DNA from: Pseudomonas sp. RIT-PI-q
Lineage (GTDB): Bacteria > Pseudomonadota > Gammaproteobacteria > Pseudomonadales > Pseudomonadaceae
Direction: 5' to 3'
Assembly (NCBI RefSeq): GCF_001297125.1
Contig: NZ_LHPC01000017.1
Coordinates: forward strand, 186,001-250,000
DNA: 64,000 bases
In this document: piece after piece, positions 8,849-17,064 of the stretch
Position numbering within the stretch: position 1 is the first letter of the stretch
Layout: each line of letters opens with the position of its first letter
Notes under the pieces: model-generated
Databases searched by the model: none
Told to the model about the DNA's origin: nothing
The model's input: the letters and a program-made list of their open reading frames with translations, nothing else
Program-made: the position numbers and the translations under genes

Positions 8849-9799
8849 ATGGAACAACCCGTGATTGACCAAGCCATCACCCGCGAAAGCCTGTATGGGA
8901 CTGACGCGGAGAGTACATTCGGCGGTATCACCAGCTTCATGCGTCGCCGTTACACCAAAGACTTGCGCGGCGTTGACCTCGTCGTTTCTGGCGTCCCTTT
9001 TGATACCGCCACGAGTAATCGGCCTGGCAGCCGGTTTGGCCCTCGCGCCATTCGCCAAGCGTCGGCCCAGTCTGCGTGGGCGCGTCATTGGCCCTGGAAA
9101 GTCGATCCTTTCGATGTGCTTGCGTGTATCGATTTTGGCGATTGCGATTTTGACTACGGCACCCCGCAAGAGACGCCGGCGGACATCCGGGCGCATGCCG
9201 AGCATATCCTCGCGGCGGGCGCCGGCATGCTGACACTAGGCGGGGACCACTTTATTACCTACCCACTGTTGCAGGCCCATGCGGCCAAACACGGTCCCTT
9301 GTCCCTGATCCACTTTGACGCGCATCACGACACTGAGTCGGACGGCGAAAGCAAGCGTATCGATCACGGTTCGATGTTCTACCACGCGGTGCGTGAAGGG
9401 CTGGTTGATCCGTCCCGTTCAACTCAAATCGGACTGCGCATCAGCAACGACCAACCGATGGGTTTTCAAGTCATCAATGCGCGGCAGGTGCACTCACTGT
9501 CGCCCGCGGAAATTGCCGCTGCCATCTGCGCGCGCGTTGGCGATCACCCCGTCTACCTGACCTTTGATATCGATTGCCTGGACCCGGCGTTCGCACCGGG
9601 GACCGGCACCCCGGTGTGCGGCGGTCTATCGACGCATCAGGCCTTCGAAATCCTGCGTGGGCTGCAAGGCATCAACCTGGTCGGAATGGACGTCGTCGAA
9701 GTGGCGCCGCCCTACGATCACGCCGAGATCACGGCACTGGCCGGTGCAGCCATCGCGATGGAAATGGTCTGCCTGTACGCTGCAAATCCACAGCGCTGA
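8849..9799 (+). CDS. speB: Agmatinase
   Basis: Arginase-family hydrolase, 316 residues from this start, converting agmatine to putrescine and urea. Manganese motifs are LGGDHF, HFDAHHDTE and TFDIDCLDPAFAPGTGTP. The run GVPFDTATSNRPGSRFGP and the C-terminal GMDVVEVAPPYDHAEITALA closely match E. coli-type agmatinase, more so than the paralogue at 5126-6082. ATG 8849 has AGGA 10 bases upstream; an in-frame ATG at 8819 (TAGG just upstream) is an alternative that adds ten residues. Divergent from a LysR gene; a hairpin follows the stop. A PotF-like polyamine-binding gene converges downstream. Confidence 0.92.
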   Translation: MEQPVIDQAITRESLYGTDAESTFGGITSFMRRRYTKDLRGVDLVVSGVPFDTATSNRPGSRFGPRAIRQASAQSAWARHWPWKVDPFDVLACIDFGDCDFDYGTPQETPADIRAHAEHILAAGAGMLTLGGDHFITYPLLQAHAAKHGPLSLIHFDAHHDTESDGESKRIDHGSMFYHAVREGLVDPSRSTQIGLRISNDQPMGFQVINARQVHSLSPAEIAAAICARVGDHPVYLTFDIDCLDPAFAPGTGTPVCGGLSTHQAFEILRGLQGINLVGMDVVEVAPPYDHAEITALAGAAIAMEMVCLYAANPQR

Positions 9800-9837
9800 G
9801 CGTTGCATCTTCCGGCCAAGAACCTTCGCACCACAGC

Positions 9838-9862
9838 CGCCTCGCCCCCTCAGGGCGAGGCG
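9838..9862 (+). terminator. Hairpin after speB
   Basis: Perfect 10-bp stem CGCCTCGCCC / GGGCGAGGCG with a 5-base loop, 39 bases after the speB stop. It lacks a clear T-run (TACTTGT follows), so it is a weak intrinsic terminator or RNA-stabilising hairpin between converging genes. Confidence 0.55.
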
Positions 9863-9953
9863 TACTTGTCGTTCCAGGCCGCCAGACAGGGTTCAGTTAT
9901 TTGCATCAACCTGGATTGGTCGAAACTGCCCTCGTGTTTTCAAAGAGGCACAC

Positions 9954-10994
9954 TCAATGTTGAGTGCGAAACGAGGACCAGATCCGGGTACGGTCACGCA
10001 GGAGTCGTAATGTCATGGGTTCTTCGGCAAACAATGTGTTGCGCACTGCCGCCAACGGATAGATGGCTCGATTCTCGGCAATATCTTTGTCAATCAACGG
10101 GATTGCAGTGATGTTCGCATTGGCAAAGAAGAAGGTGTTGGTGAGCGCTGCCAGTGATTGCGCGCGCGTGATGAACTCGATAAAGAGTTTCGCTTCTTCG
10201 GGATGCGGGGCGTCGACCGGGATTGCCAGTGTGTCGATCCAGGTCAGCGTTCCTTCTTTAGGAGAGACGTATTCCACCTTGTTCGGTGACTTCGCGCCTT
10301 CAGCCATCGCCTCGGCCAGGACCGCATCGCCGCTGTAGGCCAGCGCAACACACAGATCACCATTGGCCAGGTCGCTGGGTTGCATGCCCGAACCAACATA
10401 CCTGACCGATGGACGCAACTGATCCAGCAGCTCCTGAACCGCCTTCAGGTCTTCCGGGGCCTGACTGTGTGGCGGCTTTCGCAAATAGTTCAAGGCGATA
10501 CTGATCACTTCCTGAGGCGAGTCCAGGATCGAAATGCCGCAATCCTTCAGTTTGCTCGCGAATTGCGGCTTGAACAGCAGATCAAGACTGTCCAGCGGCG
10601 CATCGGCAATACGCTTTTCGATTTCCTTGCGGTTGATCGCCAAGCCTGTAGTCCCCCACGTATAAGGGACGGCGTAAACATTGCCTTTGTCCAGCGTCGC
10701 CAACTGTGACAGCAGCACCGGGTCCAATTCACTCAATCGACTCATCTGTTGCAAGCCGCTGGGCTGAAGTGCATTGGCGCGCAGTAATCGATCCAGCATG
10801 GCGATGCCCGGGACCACGACATCATAGCCGCTGTGTCCGGTGAGCAATTTCGCTTCTAAAATCTCCGCACTGTCGAAGACGTCGTATTGGACCCTGATGC
10901 CCGTTTGCGCTTCAAAATCCTTCAGAGTCTTTATAGCTATATAGTCCGCCCAACCGTACACACGCACGACCCTCTCCGTGGCGAATACAGGCAA
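9954..10994 (-). CDS. PotF-like periplasmic polyamine-binding protein, start uncertain
   Basis: About 346 residues resembling spermidine/putrescine-binding proteins: VVRVYGWADYI at the mature N-terminus, YDVVVPG, VPYTWGTTG and a lobe ending in PLAAVRNTLF. It should bind a polyamine in the periplasm for an ABC importer, but no transporter genes adjoin it. Only a TTG (10994) is available as standard start, which leaves no signal peptide; the frame continues upstream through FYVIVFSLPVFA, which looks like a signal-peptide core, to a TAG just before 11039 with no ATG or GTG. An ATG at 11011-11013 lies in another frame, one base off across a six-T run. A start mutation, frameshift or sequence error is likely. 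Confidence 0.72.
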   Translation of the reverse strand: MPVFATERVVRVYGWADYIAIKTLKDFEAQTGIRVQYDVFDSAEILEAKLLTGHSGYDVVVPGIAMLDRLLRANALQPSGLQQMSRLSELDPVLLSQLATLDKGNVYAVPYTWGTTGLAINRKEIEKRIADAPLDSLDLLFKPQFASKLKDCGISILDSPQEVISIALNYLRKPPHSQAPEDLKAVQELLDQLRPSVRYVGSGMQPSDLANGDLCVALAYSGDAVLAEAMAEGAKSPNKVEYVSPKEGTLTWIDTLAIPVDAPHPEEAKLFIEFITRAQSLAALTNTFFFANANITAIPLIDKDIAENRAIYPLAAVRNTLFAEEPMTLRLLRDRTRIWSSFRTQH

Positions 10995-11309
10995 TGAAAA
11001 AACAATAACATAAAAACCAAAACAATCTGTACGGCCCAGCTATTGCGAACTGACCCTTGTAAGTTAGCGAAAACAGCACTTACTAGTTCTTTACCTGAAA
11101 ACCGAATAACCATCATTTAATTGACCTTTCGTTATTATTTTCGTCTGGCTTCGCGCATCTACGGCAATGACCCATGCAACTTGATTGCGTGACTCATCAA
11201 CCGACTGGCGCCATGACCCTCCCGATTATTTAGCGGTCCAACCCGGTCAATCAATTCATATAAAATCGCGACCGAGCGCTTAATAAAACTAAACGATGGT
11301 GTTAAAGCG
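10995..11309. other. Gene-free AT-rich stretch
   Basis: About 315 bases between the PotF-like gene and the bdh terminator, clearly more AT-rich than its surroundings. It holds the broken-looking signal-peptide region of the PotF-like gene (10995-11039). I see no other gene, no clear operator and no RNA gene. Confidence 0.6.
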
Positions 11310-11333
11310 GCGATGACCGCTAGCGGCCATCGC
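11310..11333 (-). terminator. Terminator of the aco-bdh operon
   Basis: Stem GCGATG-CCGC / GCGG-CATCGC with a 2-base TA loop and one A.C mismatch, 16 bases beyond the bdh stop, followed on the minus strand by CTTTAA. T residues also follow on the plus strand, so it may work in both directions. Confidence 0.65.
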
Positions 11334-11348
11334 TTTCTTGCAGATACT

Positions 11349-12443
11349 TCAGACCCGCGCAGGTGACACGATGATTTTCACGTTGTGTTCCTTGTTGTTC
11401 ACCAACTCTTCGAAGCCCCGGCCGACAATCTCTTCCAGTTGAATGCGCCCGGTCACTAGCGGCGTGATATCCAGTCGGCCATCGGCAATAAAGGCGATCA
11501 CGTCAGCGAATTCACCGTTGTAGGCCAGTGAACCGATGACCTGTTTTTCGGTGGCCACCAGTTCGAAGAAGTTGAACTCGCTGGGCTCCTCGAAGATGCC
11601 CACCATGACGCATTTGCCGGCCTTGCGAATGAGGTCGATGGCGAACTTGGCCGTGTGTTTGTTGCCGATGCATTCGAAGCTGACGTCGGCCCCGAGCCCA
11701 CCCGTCAGGCGCCGCACCTCAGCCAGCGCGTCGCATTCATTGGGGTCGATCACATGGCTCGCCCCCACTTCCAGGGCTTTGGCCTTGCGCGCGCCGGACA
11801 TTTCCAAAGCGATGACCTGAGCCGCCCCCGCCGCCTTCGCACACATGATGGTGCACAGGCCGATGGTTCCCGCGCCAACCACCACCACATTTTGCCCCAA
11901 CAAACTGCCGGCCTTTTTCACCGCGTGCATGCCCACCGCCAAAGGCTCGATCAGCGCCCCGGCTTCGGCGGGAAAGTTGGCCGGCAACGTGTACAGCAGG
12001 TTGGCCGGCACGTTGACCAGCTCGGCGAACGCGCCGTTGTTCATCAGGCCAGTGAAGGCCAGGTTCTCGCATATGTTGTACAGGCCATGCGTGCAGTAAT
12101 AACAGGTGCCACAGTGCTGACAGGCATCAGCGGCCACCGGCTCGCCCACGCTGAAACCCTCGACACCGGCCCCGATCTCGACGATCTCGCCACAGAATTC
12201 GTGACCGAGAATGCACTGCCCCTTGATCCCGGTCAGCGGGTGCGGCGCGTCCACCGGAATGAACACCGGTCCGGCGACGTACTCATGCAAATCGGACCCG
12301 CAGATCCCGCACCATTGCACGCGGATCTGCACCCAGCCTGGCGGTGGCGATATCGGCAGCGGGACGTCTTCGACGCGGATGTCGTTACGGCCATGCCAGA
12401 CGGCGGCACGCATGCTGCGCGGCGGATTGATTGAAAGGCTCAT
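11349..12443 (-). CDS. bdhA: 2,3-butanediol dehydrogenase (zinc-type medium-chain ADH)
   Basis: A 364-residue zinc-dependent medium-chain dehydrogenase. Seen are the catalytic-zinc residues in CGICGSDLHEY and GHEFCG, the structural-zinc cysteine cluster CQHCGTCYYC...C, and the NAD-binding GAGTIGL. The SDLHEY and IPVDAPHPLTG segments are typical of (R,R)-butanediol dehydrogenases. Start 12443 is set by AAGGAG ahead of it; the frame upstream is not needed. It is the last gene of the acoXABC operon and would convert 2,3-butanediol to acetoin, which AcoABC then cleaves. A hairpin terminator follows. Confidence 0.92.
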   Translation of the reverse strand: MSLSINPPRSMRAAVWHGRNDIRVEDVPLPISPPPGWVQIRVQWCGICGSDLHEYVAGPVFIPVDAPHPLTGIKGQCILGHEFCGEIVEIGAGVEGFSVGEPVAADACQHCGTCYYCTHGLYNICENLAFTGLMNNGAFAELVNVPANLLYTLPANFPAEAGALIEPLAVGMHAVKKAGSLLGQNVVVVGAGTIGLCTIMCAKAAGAAQVIALEMSGARKAKALEVGASHVIDPNECDALAEVRRLTGGLGADVSFECIGNKHTAKFAIDLIRKAGKCVMVGIFEEPSEFNFFELVATEKQVIGSLAYNGEFADVIAFIADGRLDITPLVTGRIQLEEIVGRGFEELVNNKEHNVKIIVSPARV

Positions 12444-12501
12444 GGTGGAATCTCCTTGAAAGGGTTGGCCCGGCAAACCACAAGAGGCCGCCGGGAGCGC
12501 A

Positions 12502-13614
12502 TCAGTGCTGCTGCACAAAGTCCAGAATCAGCCGATTGACCTGCTCGGCCGCCTCCATCTGCACCATGTGCGCCTGACCCGGCAGGATCTCGACCCGGGC
12601 CTTCAGTCCAGCGCTGTGGGCCGCAGGAATGATCGCGTCGTCACTGCCCCAGATCAGCAATACCGGCTGCTGGCCTTCCTGCACCACGTGGCGTAGATCC
12701 AGCTGTTGCCGGCCATCGGTAAACAAGCCCGAAACCAGACTTCTCAATGCTGCGTCCACGCCTTCCAAACGCTTGTACTTGAGCATGTCTTCAAGCATCT
12801 GCCGGTTCACCAGTTCAGCATTGGAGAACAGCTGCACCAGCTGCGGCTTGAGTGCATTGCGGTTGGCCGCGTCGACAAAACCTTGCAGGTACTCACCGTT
12901 GATCTCCGCGCCCAGACCGGCGCTGCCAATCAGGGTCAGGGAGCGCACCCGCTGCGGTGCCAGGCGCGCCGCGTTCAGCGAGACCGCGCCGCCCATGGAA
13001 TGACCCACCAGGTGCGCCGCAGGTATCTCCAGATGATCGAGCAGTGCCAGCAACACCTCGCTCAGCTCATCCAGGTCTGCGCGCTGCAGTTGCTTGCTCG
13101 ACTCGCCATGGCCCGGCAGGTCAAGCGCGATCACGCGACGCCCGGCCGCCAAGGCTTCGTGGTTGAACAACCAGTTGTTCAGATCACCGCCAAAGCCGTG
13201 GACCAGCACCAACGGCTCCCCGCCTTCACCGCGCTCGAAGTAGCGGATCAGCCGCCCCTCCAGCTCGACTTTTTGCGGCTTCGGCCCGCTGTCTTCCTCG
13301 GCGCCCTCGCCAGGCACAAAAGCCGCCTGGAACTGCTCGACCACCGCATCGATCTCCGCCTCGCTGGCGTCGCCCTCGACCACGATGCCCAGCAGGGCAC
13401 CGACGGCGAGGGTTTCATCCTGACGCGCGATCTGCCGGCGCAGCACCCCGGAAAACGGTGCCTCGACGCTGCTGGAAATCTTGTCGGTTTCCACGTCCAG
13501 CACTTCATCGCCCTTGGTGATCGCCTGCCCTTCTTCCTTGAGCCAGACATCGACCCGGCCTTCGGTCATGGACAGGCCCCACTTGGGCATGGTCAGGGTA
13601 TGGATCTGGCTCAT
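12502..13614 (-). CDS. acoC: Acetoin dehydrogenase E2 component, lipoyl domain plus alpha/beta hydrolase
   Basis: A 370-residue E2-like subunit of the acetoin-cleaving complex. Residues 1-80 form a lipoyl domain with the lipoylation lysine in VETDKIS. The rest is an alpha/beta-hydrolase fold (LVLVHGFGGDLNNW, nucleophile elbow GHSMGG, late HMVQME) in place of the usual acyltransferase domain, as known for Pseudomonas AcoC. ATG 13614 overlaps the acoB stop (ATGA), so translation is coupled. A start five codons earlier is possible. With AcoA and AcoB it yields acetyl-CoA and acetaldehyde from acetoin. No E3 (acoL) lies in the window. Confidence 0.94.
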   Translation of the reverse strand: MSQIHTLTMPKWGLSMTEGRVDVWLKEEGQAITKGDEVLDVETDKISSSVEAPFSGVLRRQIARQDETLAVGALLGIVVEGDASEAEIDAVVEQFQAAFVPGEGAEEDSGPKPQKVELEGRLIRYFERGEGGEPLVLVHGFGGDLNNWLFNHEALAAGRRVIALDLPGHGESSKQLQRADLDELSEVLLALLDHLEIPAAHLVGHSMGGAVSLNAARLAPQRVRSLTLIGSAGLGAEINGEYLQGFVDAANRNALKPQLVQLFSNAELVNRQMLEDMLKYKRLEGVDAALRSLVSGLFTDGRQQLDLRHVVQEGQQPVLLIWGSDDAIIPAAHSAGLKARVEILPGQAHMVQMEAAEQVNRLILDFVQQH

Positions 13615-14630
13615 GAACGCTTGCTCCACTCGATCAGCTTGAGCACGGCATTTTCGATCTTCGCCGCGTCAGGGATGTACAGGTCTTCGAGCGCGTCGGA
13701 GAACGGCACCGGCGTGTGCGGCGCGGTCACCATCTCGATCGGCGCCTTGAGCGAGGCAAAGGCTTTTTGCGCCACCAGTGCCGAGATGTCGGTGGCCATC
13801 GAGCAGCGTGGGTTGGCTTCGTCGATCACCACCAGGCGCCCGGTCTTTTCGACACTTTCAAGGATGCTGTCTTCGTCCAGCGGGCTGGTGGTGCGCAGGT
13901 CGATGACCTCGCAGTCGATGCCGCGCCCGGCCAGGCTGCGGGCGGCATCCATCGCGGTGTTGACCGTGCGCCCGTAGGAAACCAGGGTCACGTCCTTGCC
14001 CTCACGCAGGAAGTTGGCTTCGCCGAACGGGATGGTATAGAGCTCTTCCGGCACTTCGCCTTGCATGCTGTAGAGCATTTTGTGTTCGCAGAAGATCACC
14101 GGATCGTTGTCGCGGATGGCCTGGATCAACAAGCCCTTGGCGTCATAAGGCGACGACGGACAGACCACTTTCAACCCCGGAATATGCGTCCACAGCGACG
14201 TGAGCATTTGCGAGTGCTGGGCGGCAGCGCGCAGCCCGGCGCCGACCATGGTGCGGATCACTAGTGGCGTGGAGGCCTTGCCGCCGAACATGTAGCGAAA
14301 CTTGGCCGCCTGATTGAGGATCTGGTCCAGGCAGCATCCGGCGAAGTCGACGAACATCAGTTCACACACCGGACGCACGCCACACGTGGCTGCGCCGACT
14401 GCGGCACCGACATAACCCAACTCCGACAGCGGCGTGTCCAGTACCCGACCGGGGAATTGGTGATAAAGGCCCTTGGTCACGCCCAGCACGCCGCCCCAGG
14501 CGTCGTTTTCACCGGGGGCACCGGCACCGCCGGCGACGTCTTCACCCATGATGAACACGCTGGGGTCGCGGCGCATTTCCTGGGCCAGGGCTTCGTTGAT
14601 TGCCTGCTGATAACTGATTTTTCTCGCCAT
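13611..14630 (-). CDS. acoB: Acetoin dehydrogenase E1 beta subunit
   Basis: A 339-residue transketolase-like beta subunit of a thiamine-diphosphate E1. It begins ARKISYQQAINEALAQEM and has the MGEDVAGG loop, the TPLSELGYVGAAVGAA stretch and the C-terminal transketolase fold (VIDLRTTSPLD, then VIDEANPRC). It forms the E1 heterotetramer with AcoA, encoded 33 bases upstream, and its stop overlaps acoC. The whole gene order matches the Pseudomonas putida acetoin operon. Confidence 0.95.
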   Translation of the reverse strand: MARKISYQQAINEALAQEMRRDPSVFIMGEDVAGGAGAPGENDAWGGVLGVTKGLYHQFPGRVLDTPLSELGYVGAAVGAATCGVRPVCELMFVDFAGCCLDQILNQAAKFRYMFGGKASTPLVIRTMVGAGLRAAAQHSQMLTSLWTHIPGLKVVCPSSPYDAKGLLIQAIRDNDPVIFCEHKMLYSMQGEVPEELYTIPFGEANFLREGKDVTLVSYGRTVNTAMDAARSLAGRGIDCEVIDLRTTSPLDEDSILESVEKTGRLVVIDEANPRCSMATDISALVAQKAFASLKAPIEMVTAPHTPVPFSDALEDLYIPDAAKIENAVLKLIEWSKRS

Positions 14631-14663
14631 GATAAAGGTCTCGATTGTTGTTATAGGGGGCGA

Positions 14664-15641
14664 TCAGGGATAGGACACGTAGACGTCGGTGAGCAGGTCG
14701 GCCGCGCTCGGCTTGGGGTCGGACTTGGCCTTGCGCACGGCGTTTTCGATCAGCAGGTCCACCTCACTGTCGATCTGGTCCAGTTGGCTGGCATCGACCA
14801 GGCCGGTGCGGGTGGTGCGCTCGCGAAACTGCATCAGGCAGTCATTGTTCTCGCGGAAATACTTGACCTCGTCCGGCGCGCGGTAAGTCTGGGCGTCGCC
14901 CTCGAAGTGCCCGTAATAGCGCGTCAACTTGACCTCGATCAGCGACGGTCCTTCCCCAGCCCGGGCCCGCTCCACGGCAGCACCGGCCGCTTCGTGAACG
15001 GCGAAAAAGTCAAAGCCATCGACCGTGACCCCGGGCATGCCAAAACCGGCCGCACGGTCGGCGATGTGATCGCAGGCCACTGACCAGTTGGATGCCGTGG
15101 CCTCGGCGTAACCGTTGTTCTCGGCAATGAATATGCACGGCAGGTTCCACACCGAGGCCATGTTCATCGCTTCGAACACCGCGCCTTCGTTGGAGCCGCC
15201 GTCACCGAAGAACACCACGGCAACGCTGTCGGTGCCCTTGAGTTTGGCGGCCAGTGCCGCACCGACCACCAGCGGCGCACCGGCACCGACGATGCCGTTG
15301 GCACCGAGCATGCCCTTCTCGAAATCGGCGATGTGCATGGAGCCGCCCTTGCCCTGGCAGACCCCGGTTTTCTTGCCGTAGATCTCGGCCATCATCCCGT
15401 ACACATCAACGCCCTTGGCGATGCAATGACCATGGCCACGGTGGTTGGACGCGATGCAATCGTCATCGCCCAAGTGGGCCATGACACCGGCGGCCGAGGC
15501 CTCTTCACCGGCATACAGGTGGACGAAACCGGGGATCTCGCCGGTGGCGAATTCAACGTGCAGGCGCTCTTCAAAGACGCGGATAGTGCGCATCACCCGG
15601 TAGGCATGCAGCAATTGATCAGCGGTCAGCTGTGTCGACAT
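14664..15641 (-). CDS. acoA: Acetoin dehydrogenase E1 alpha subunit
   Basis: A 325-residue thiamine-diphosphate-binding alpha subunit. The cofactor motif runs from GDGGSNEG to AENNGYAE; the SNHRGHGH and GKGGSMH segments are typical of E1 alpha of the pyruvate/acetoin dehydrogenase group. ATG 15641 has GGAG 7-8 bases upstream and lies inside the end of acoX (23-base overlap), so it is coupled to it. A start ten codons earlier is open but lacks support. It cleaves acetoin to acetaldehyde and a hydroxyethyl group passed to AcoC. Confidence 0.95.
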   Translation of the reverse strand: MSTQLTADQLLHAYRVMRTIRVFEERLHVEFATGEIPGFVHLYAGEEASAAGVMAHLGDDDCIASNHRGHGHCIAKGVDVYGMMAEIYGKKTGVCQGKGGSMHIADFEKGMLGANGIVGAGAPLVVGAALAAKLKGTDSVAVVFFGDGGSNEGAVFEAMNMASVWNLPCIFIAENNGYAEATASNWSVACDHIADRAAGFGMPGVTVDGFDFFAVHEAAGAAVERARAGEGPSLIEVKLTRYYGHFEGDAQTYRAPDEVKYFRENNDCLMQFRERTTRTGLVDASQLDQIDSEVDLLIENAVRKAKSDPKPSAADLLTDVYVSYP

Positions 15642-16719
15642 TTTTATTCTCCAGGGTGTCTTGAGGGTCAAGGTTCACGGGGTGTTGCGGGTGTTCACGG
15701 CCGATGGCCAGCAGCCGTTGTTGCGCGGCGTAGGCCAGTGCCGCGTTGACATCGATGCTCAGCGGACCGCCGGCATCGAGGGTCACCGTGGGCCGGTCAT
15801 CGGCGTTGAATTCGATTTCGCGCTCGCCATCCAGGGCCAGGGTGCCGCTGCTCAGGCACAAGCTATGGGGGATGCCGGGCTCCAGACTGCCGGCGGCGAG
15901 CACGCCGCAGCCTTGCAACAAGCCGGGCGCCAGCGGCACCAGCAAGGCTTCGGGGGATTGCGGATCGAGGCGCATCCAGGCGCCACCCGGTGCCTGTCGC
16001 GACACCGGAAACCACAGGCCGCACAGGGCCGAGATGCCAATGGATTGGGGTTCGGCAAAGGTCACGAACACTTCGGCCAGATCGATCCCACGGCTGATGG
16101 CGCGGGCACCGATGAAGGCCAGCGACGACACCGCGACATCCACCAGTGCTACTTCACACAGGTCGCGGCTCGGGACCTTCACCAGCAGACGCTTGTTGCG
16201 GCGCAGAGCAATTTCGGGCGGGATGCGTCCGCTGGCGAACAACCCGCCAGCCAGCCCGGCGCTGGTGGCTTCACGCAGTTCCGGGAAGGCGTTGTTGGTG
16301 CCGGTGGACAAGGTCAGCAGCGGGATGTCGCCGACCTCCGCCGCCACCGCTTTGTGGGTGCCGTCACCGCCGAGCACGGCGATCAGCGATACGCCGCGCT
16401 CAGCCATCCAGCGCGCGGCCTGGCGAGTGTCTGCCACGCTCTGGCGCAAGCGCAGGTCGAGGAACTCCAGGGTTGGCCAGTGGCTGTCGCGCGCCTGGCG
16501 GCTATGGCTGTTCTTCAGCACCGCGGCGGCAATGCCGGTCATGTCGGTGGGCATCAGCACCCGCTCGACACCGGTGGCGCCAAACGCCGCCAGCAGCCGT
16601 TGAATCACCGACACTTTGTCGGTGCTGGAAAACAGCCCGGCGTTGGCCGTCAGGCGCCGCACGTCCCGGCCGGACGCCGGGTTGGCAATGATGCCAACGG
16701 TCAGGGGCAAGCGACTCAT
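15619..16719 (-). CDS. acoX: Acetoin catabolism protein AcoX (NAD-kinase-like)
   Basis: A 366-residue protein with an ATP-NAD-kinase-like N-terminal half: VGIIANPASGRD, the nucleotide loop LGGDGTHKAV and LSTGTNNAFPE. AcoX heads acetoin operons in Pseudomonas and relatives; its exact role is not settled. The ATG at 16719 was preferred because the conserved beta-strand LPLTVGIIANP starts just after it; the open frame extends 18 codons further. A sigma-54 promoter lies about 100 bases upstream. Its end overlaps acoA. Confidence 0.92.
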   Translation of the reverse strand: MSRLPLTVGIIANPASGRDVRRLTANAGLFSSTDKVSVIQRLLAAFGATGVERVLMPTDMTGIAAAVLKNSHSRQARDSHWPTLEFLDLRLRQSVADTRQAARWMAERGVSLIAVLGGDGTHKAVAAEVGDIPLLTLSTGTNNAFPELREATSAGLAGGLFASGRIPPEIALRRNKRLLVKVPSRDLCEVALVDVAVSSLAFIGARAISRGIDLAEVFVTFAEPQSIGISALCGLWFPVSRQAPGGAWMRLDPQSPEALLVPLAPGLLQGCGVLAAGSLEPGIPHSLCLSSGTLALDGEREIEFNADDRPTVTLDAGGPLSIDVNAALAYAAQQRLLAIGREHPQHPVNLDPQDTLENKNVDTADR

Positions 16720-16820
16720 GTCGCCACCGCGGGTAGAACATGGAAAGAGCCTCGGCAGGAGGACATGGGGCACCTCTTTTTATTATTGGGTTGCCAGTCG
16801 CACTGGTTGCAAGGGCTAGA

Positions 16821-16835
16821 GCAAGGCCGGTGCCA
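16821..16835 (-). promoter_or_regulatory. Sigma-54 promoter of the aco operon
   Basis: On the minus strand, TGGCAC-N5-TTGC, an exact match to the -24/-12 consensus, about 100 bases upstream of acoX. The divergent regulator AcoR is a sigma-54 activator, so the match is in the expected place. Confidence 0.88.
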
Positions 16836-16913
16836 GGTCCGAAAAAAATCGCCTGAAGCCCTGTTCCAGAGCGGTCGCAGTCGGAGTTTCAGGTGATGCG
16901 GGGCACGCCCGGC

Positions 16914-16930
16914 TGAGACGTTCCATGTCA
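16914..16930. promoter_or_regulatory. Candidate AcoR binding site (proximal, imperfect)
   Basis: TGAGACG-TTC-CATGTCA, the same 7-3-7 design as the perfect copy 43 bases further upstream, with one arm degenerate. It sits about 80 bases upstream of the sigma-54 promoter, a usual enhancer position. Binding by AcoR is inference. Confidence 0.6.
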
Positions 16931-16956
16931 GCCTGCACGGGTTGGCGGTGAGACCC

Positions 16957-16973
16957 TGAGACGTTGCGTCTCA
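16957..16973. promoter_or_regulatory. Candidate AcoR binding site (distal, perfect palindrome)
   Basis: TGAGACG-TTG-CGTCTCA: perfect 7-bp arms about a 3-base spacer, about 120 bases upstream of the sigma-54 promoter and about 90 bases upstream of acoR itself, so it could serve both activation of aco and autoregulation. Confidence 0.68.
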
Positions 16974-17064
16974 CCGTCGCGGTGGGTGAACCGACGCTTG
17001 TCGACCGGCCATGAACGGCGCTTAATAGCCGCACAACTAAAAGAAGCTGGACCCGGAGGCCTGA

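Noticed and set aside
9803..10111. 102-codon plus-strand frame after speB
   Set aside because: It contains the speB hairpin, overlaps the antisense PotF-like gene and has no recognisable product.
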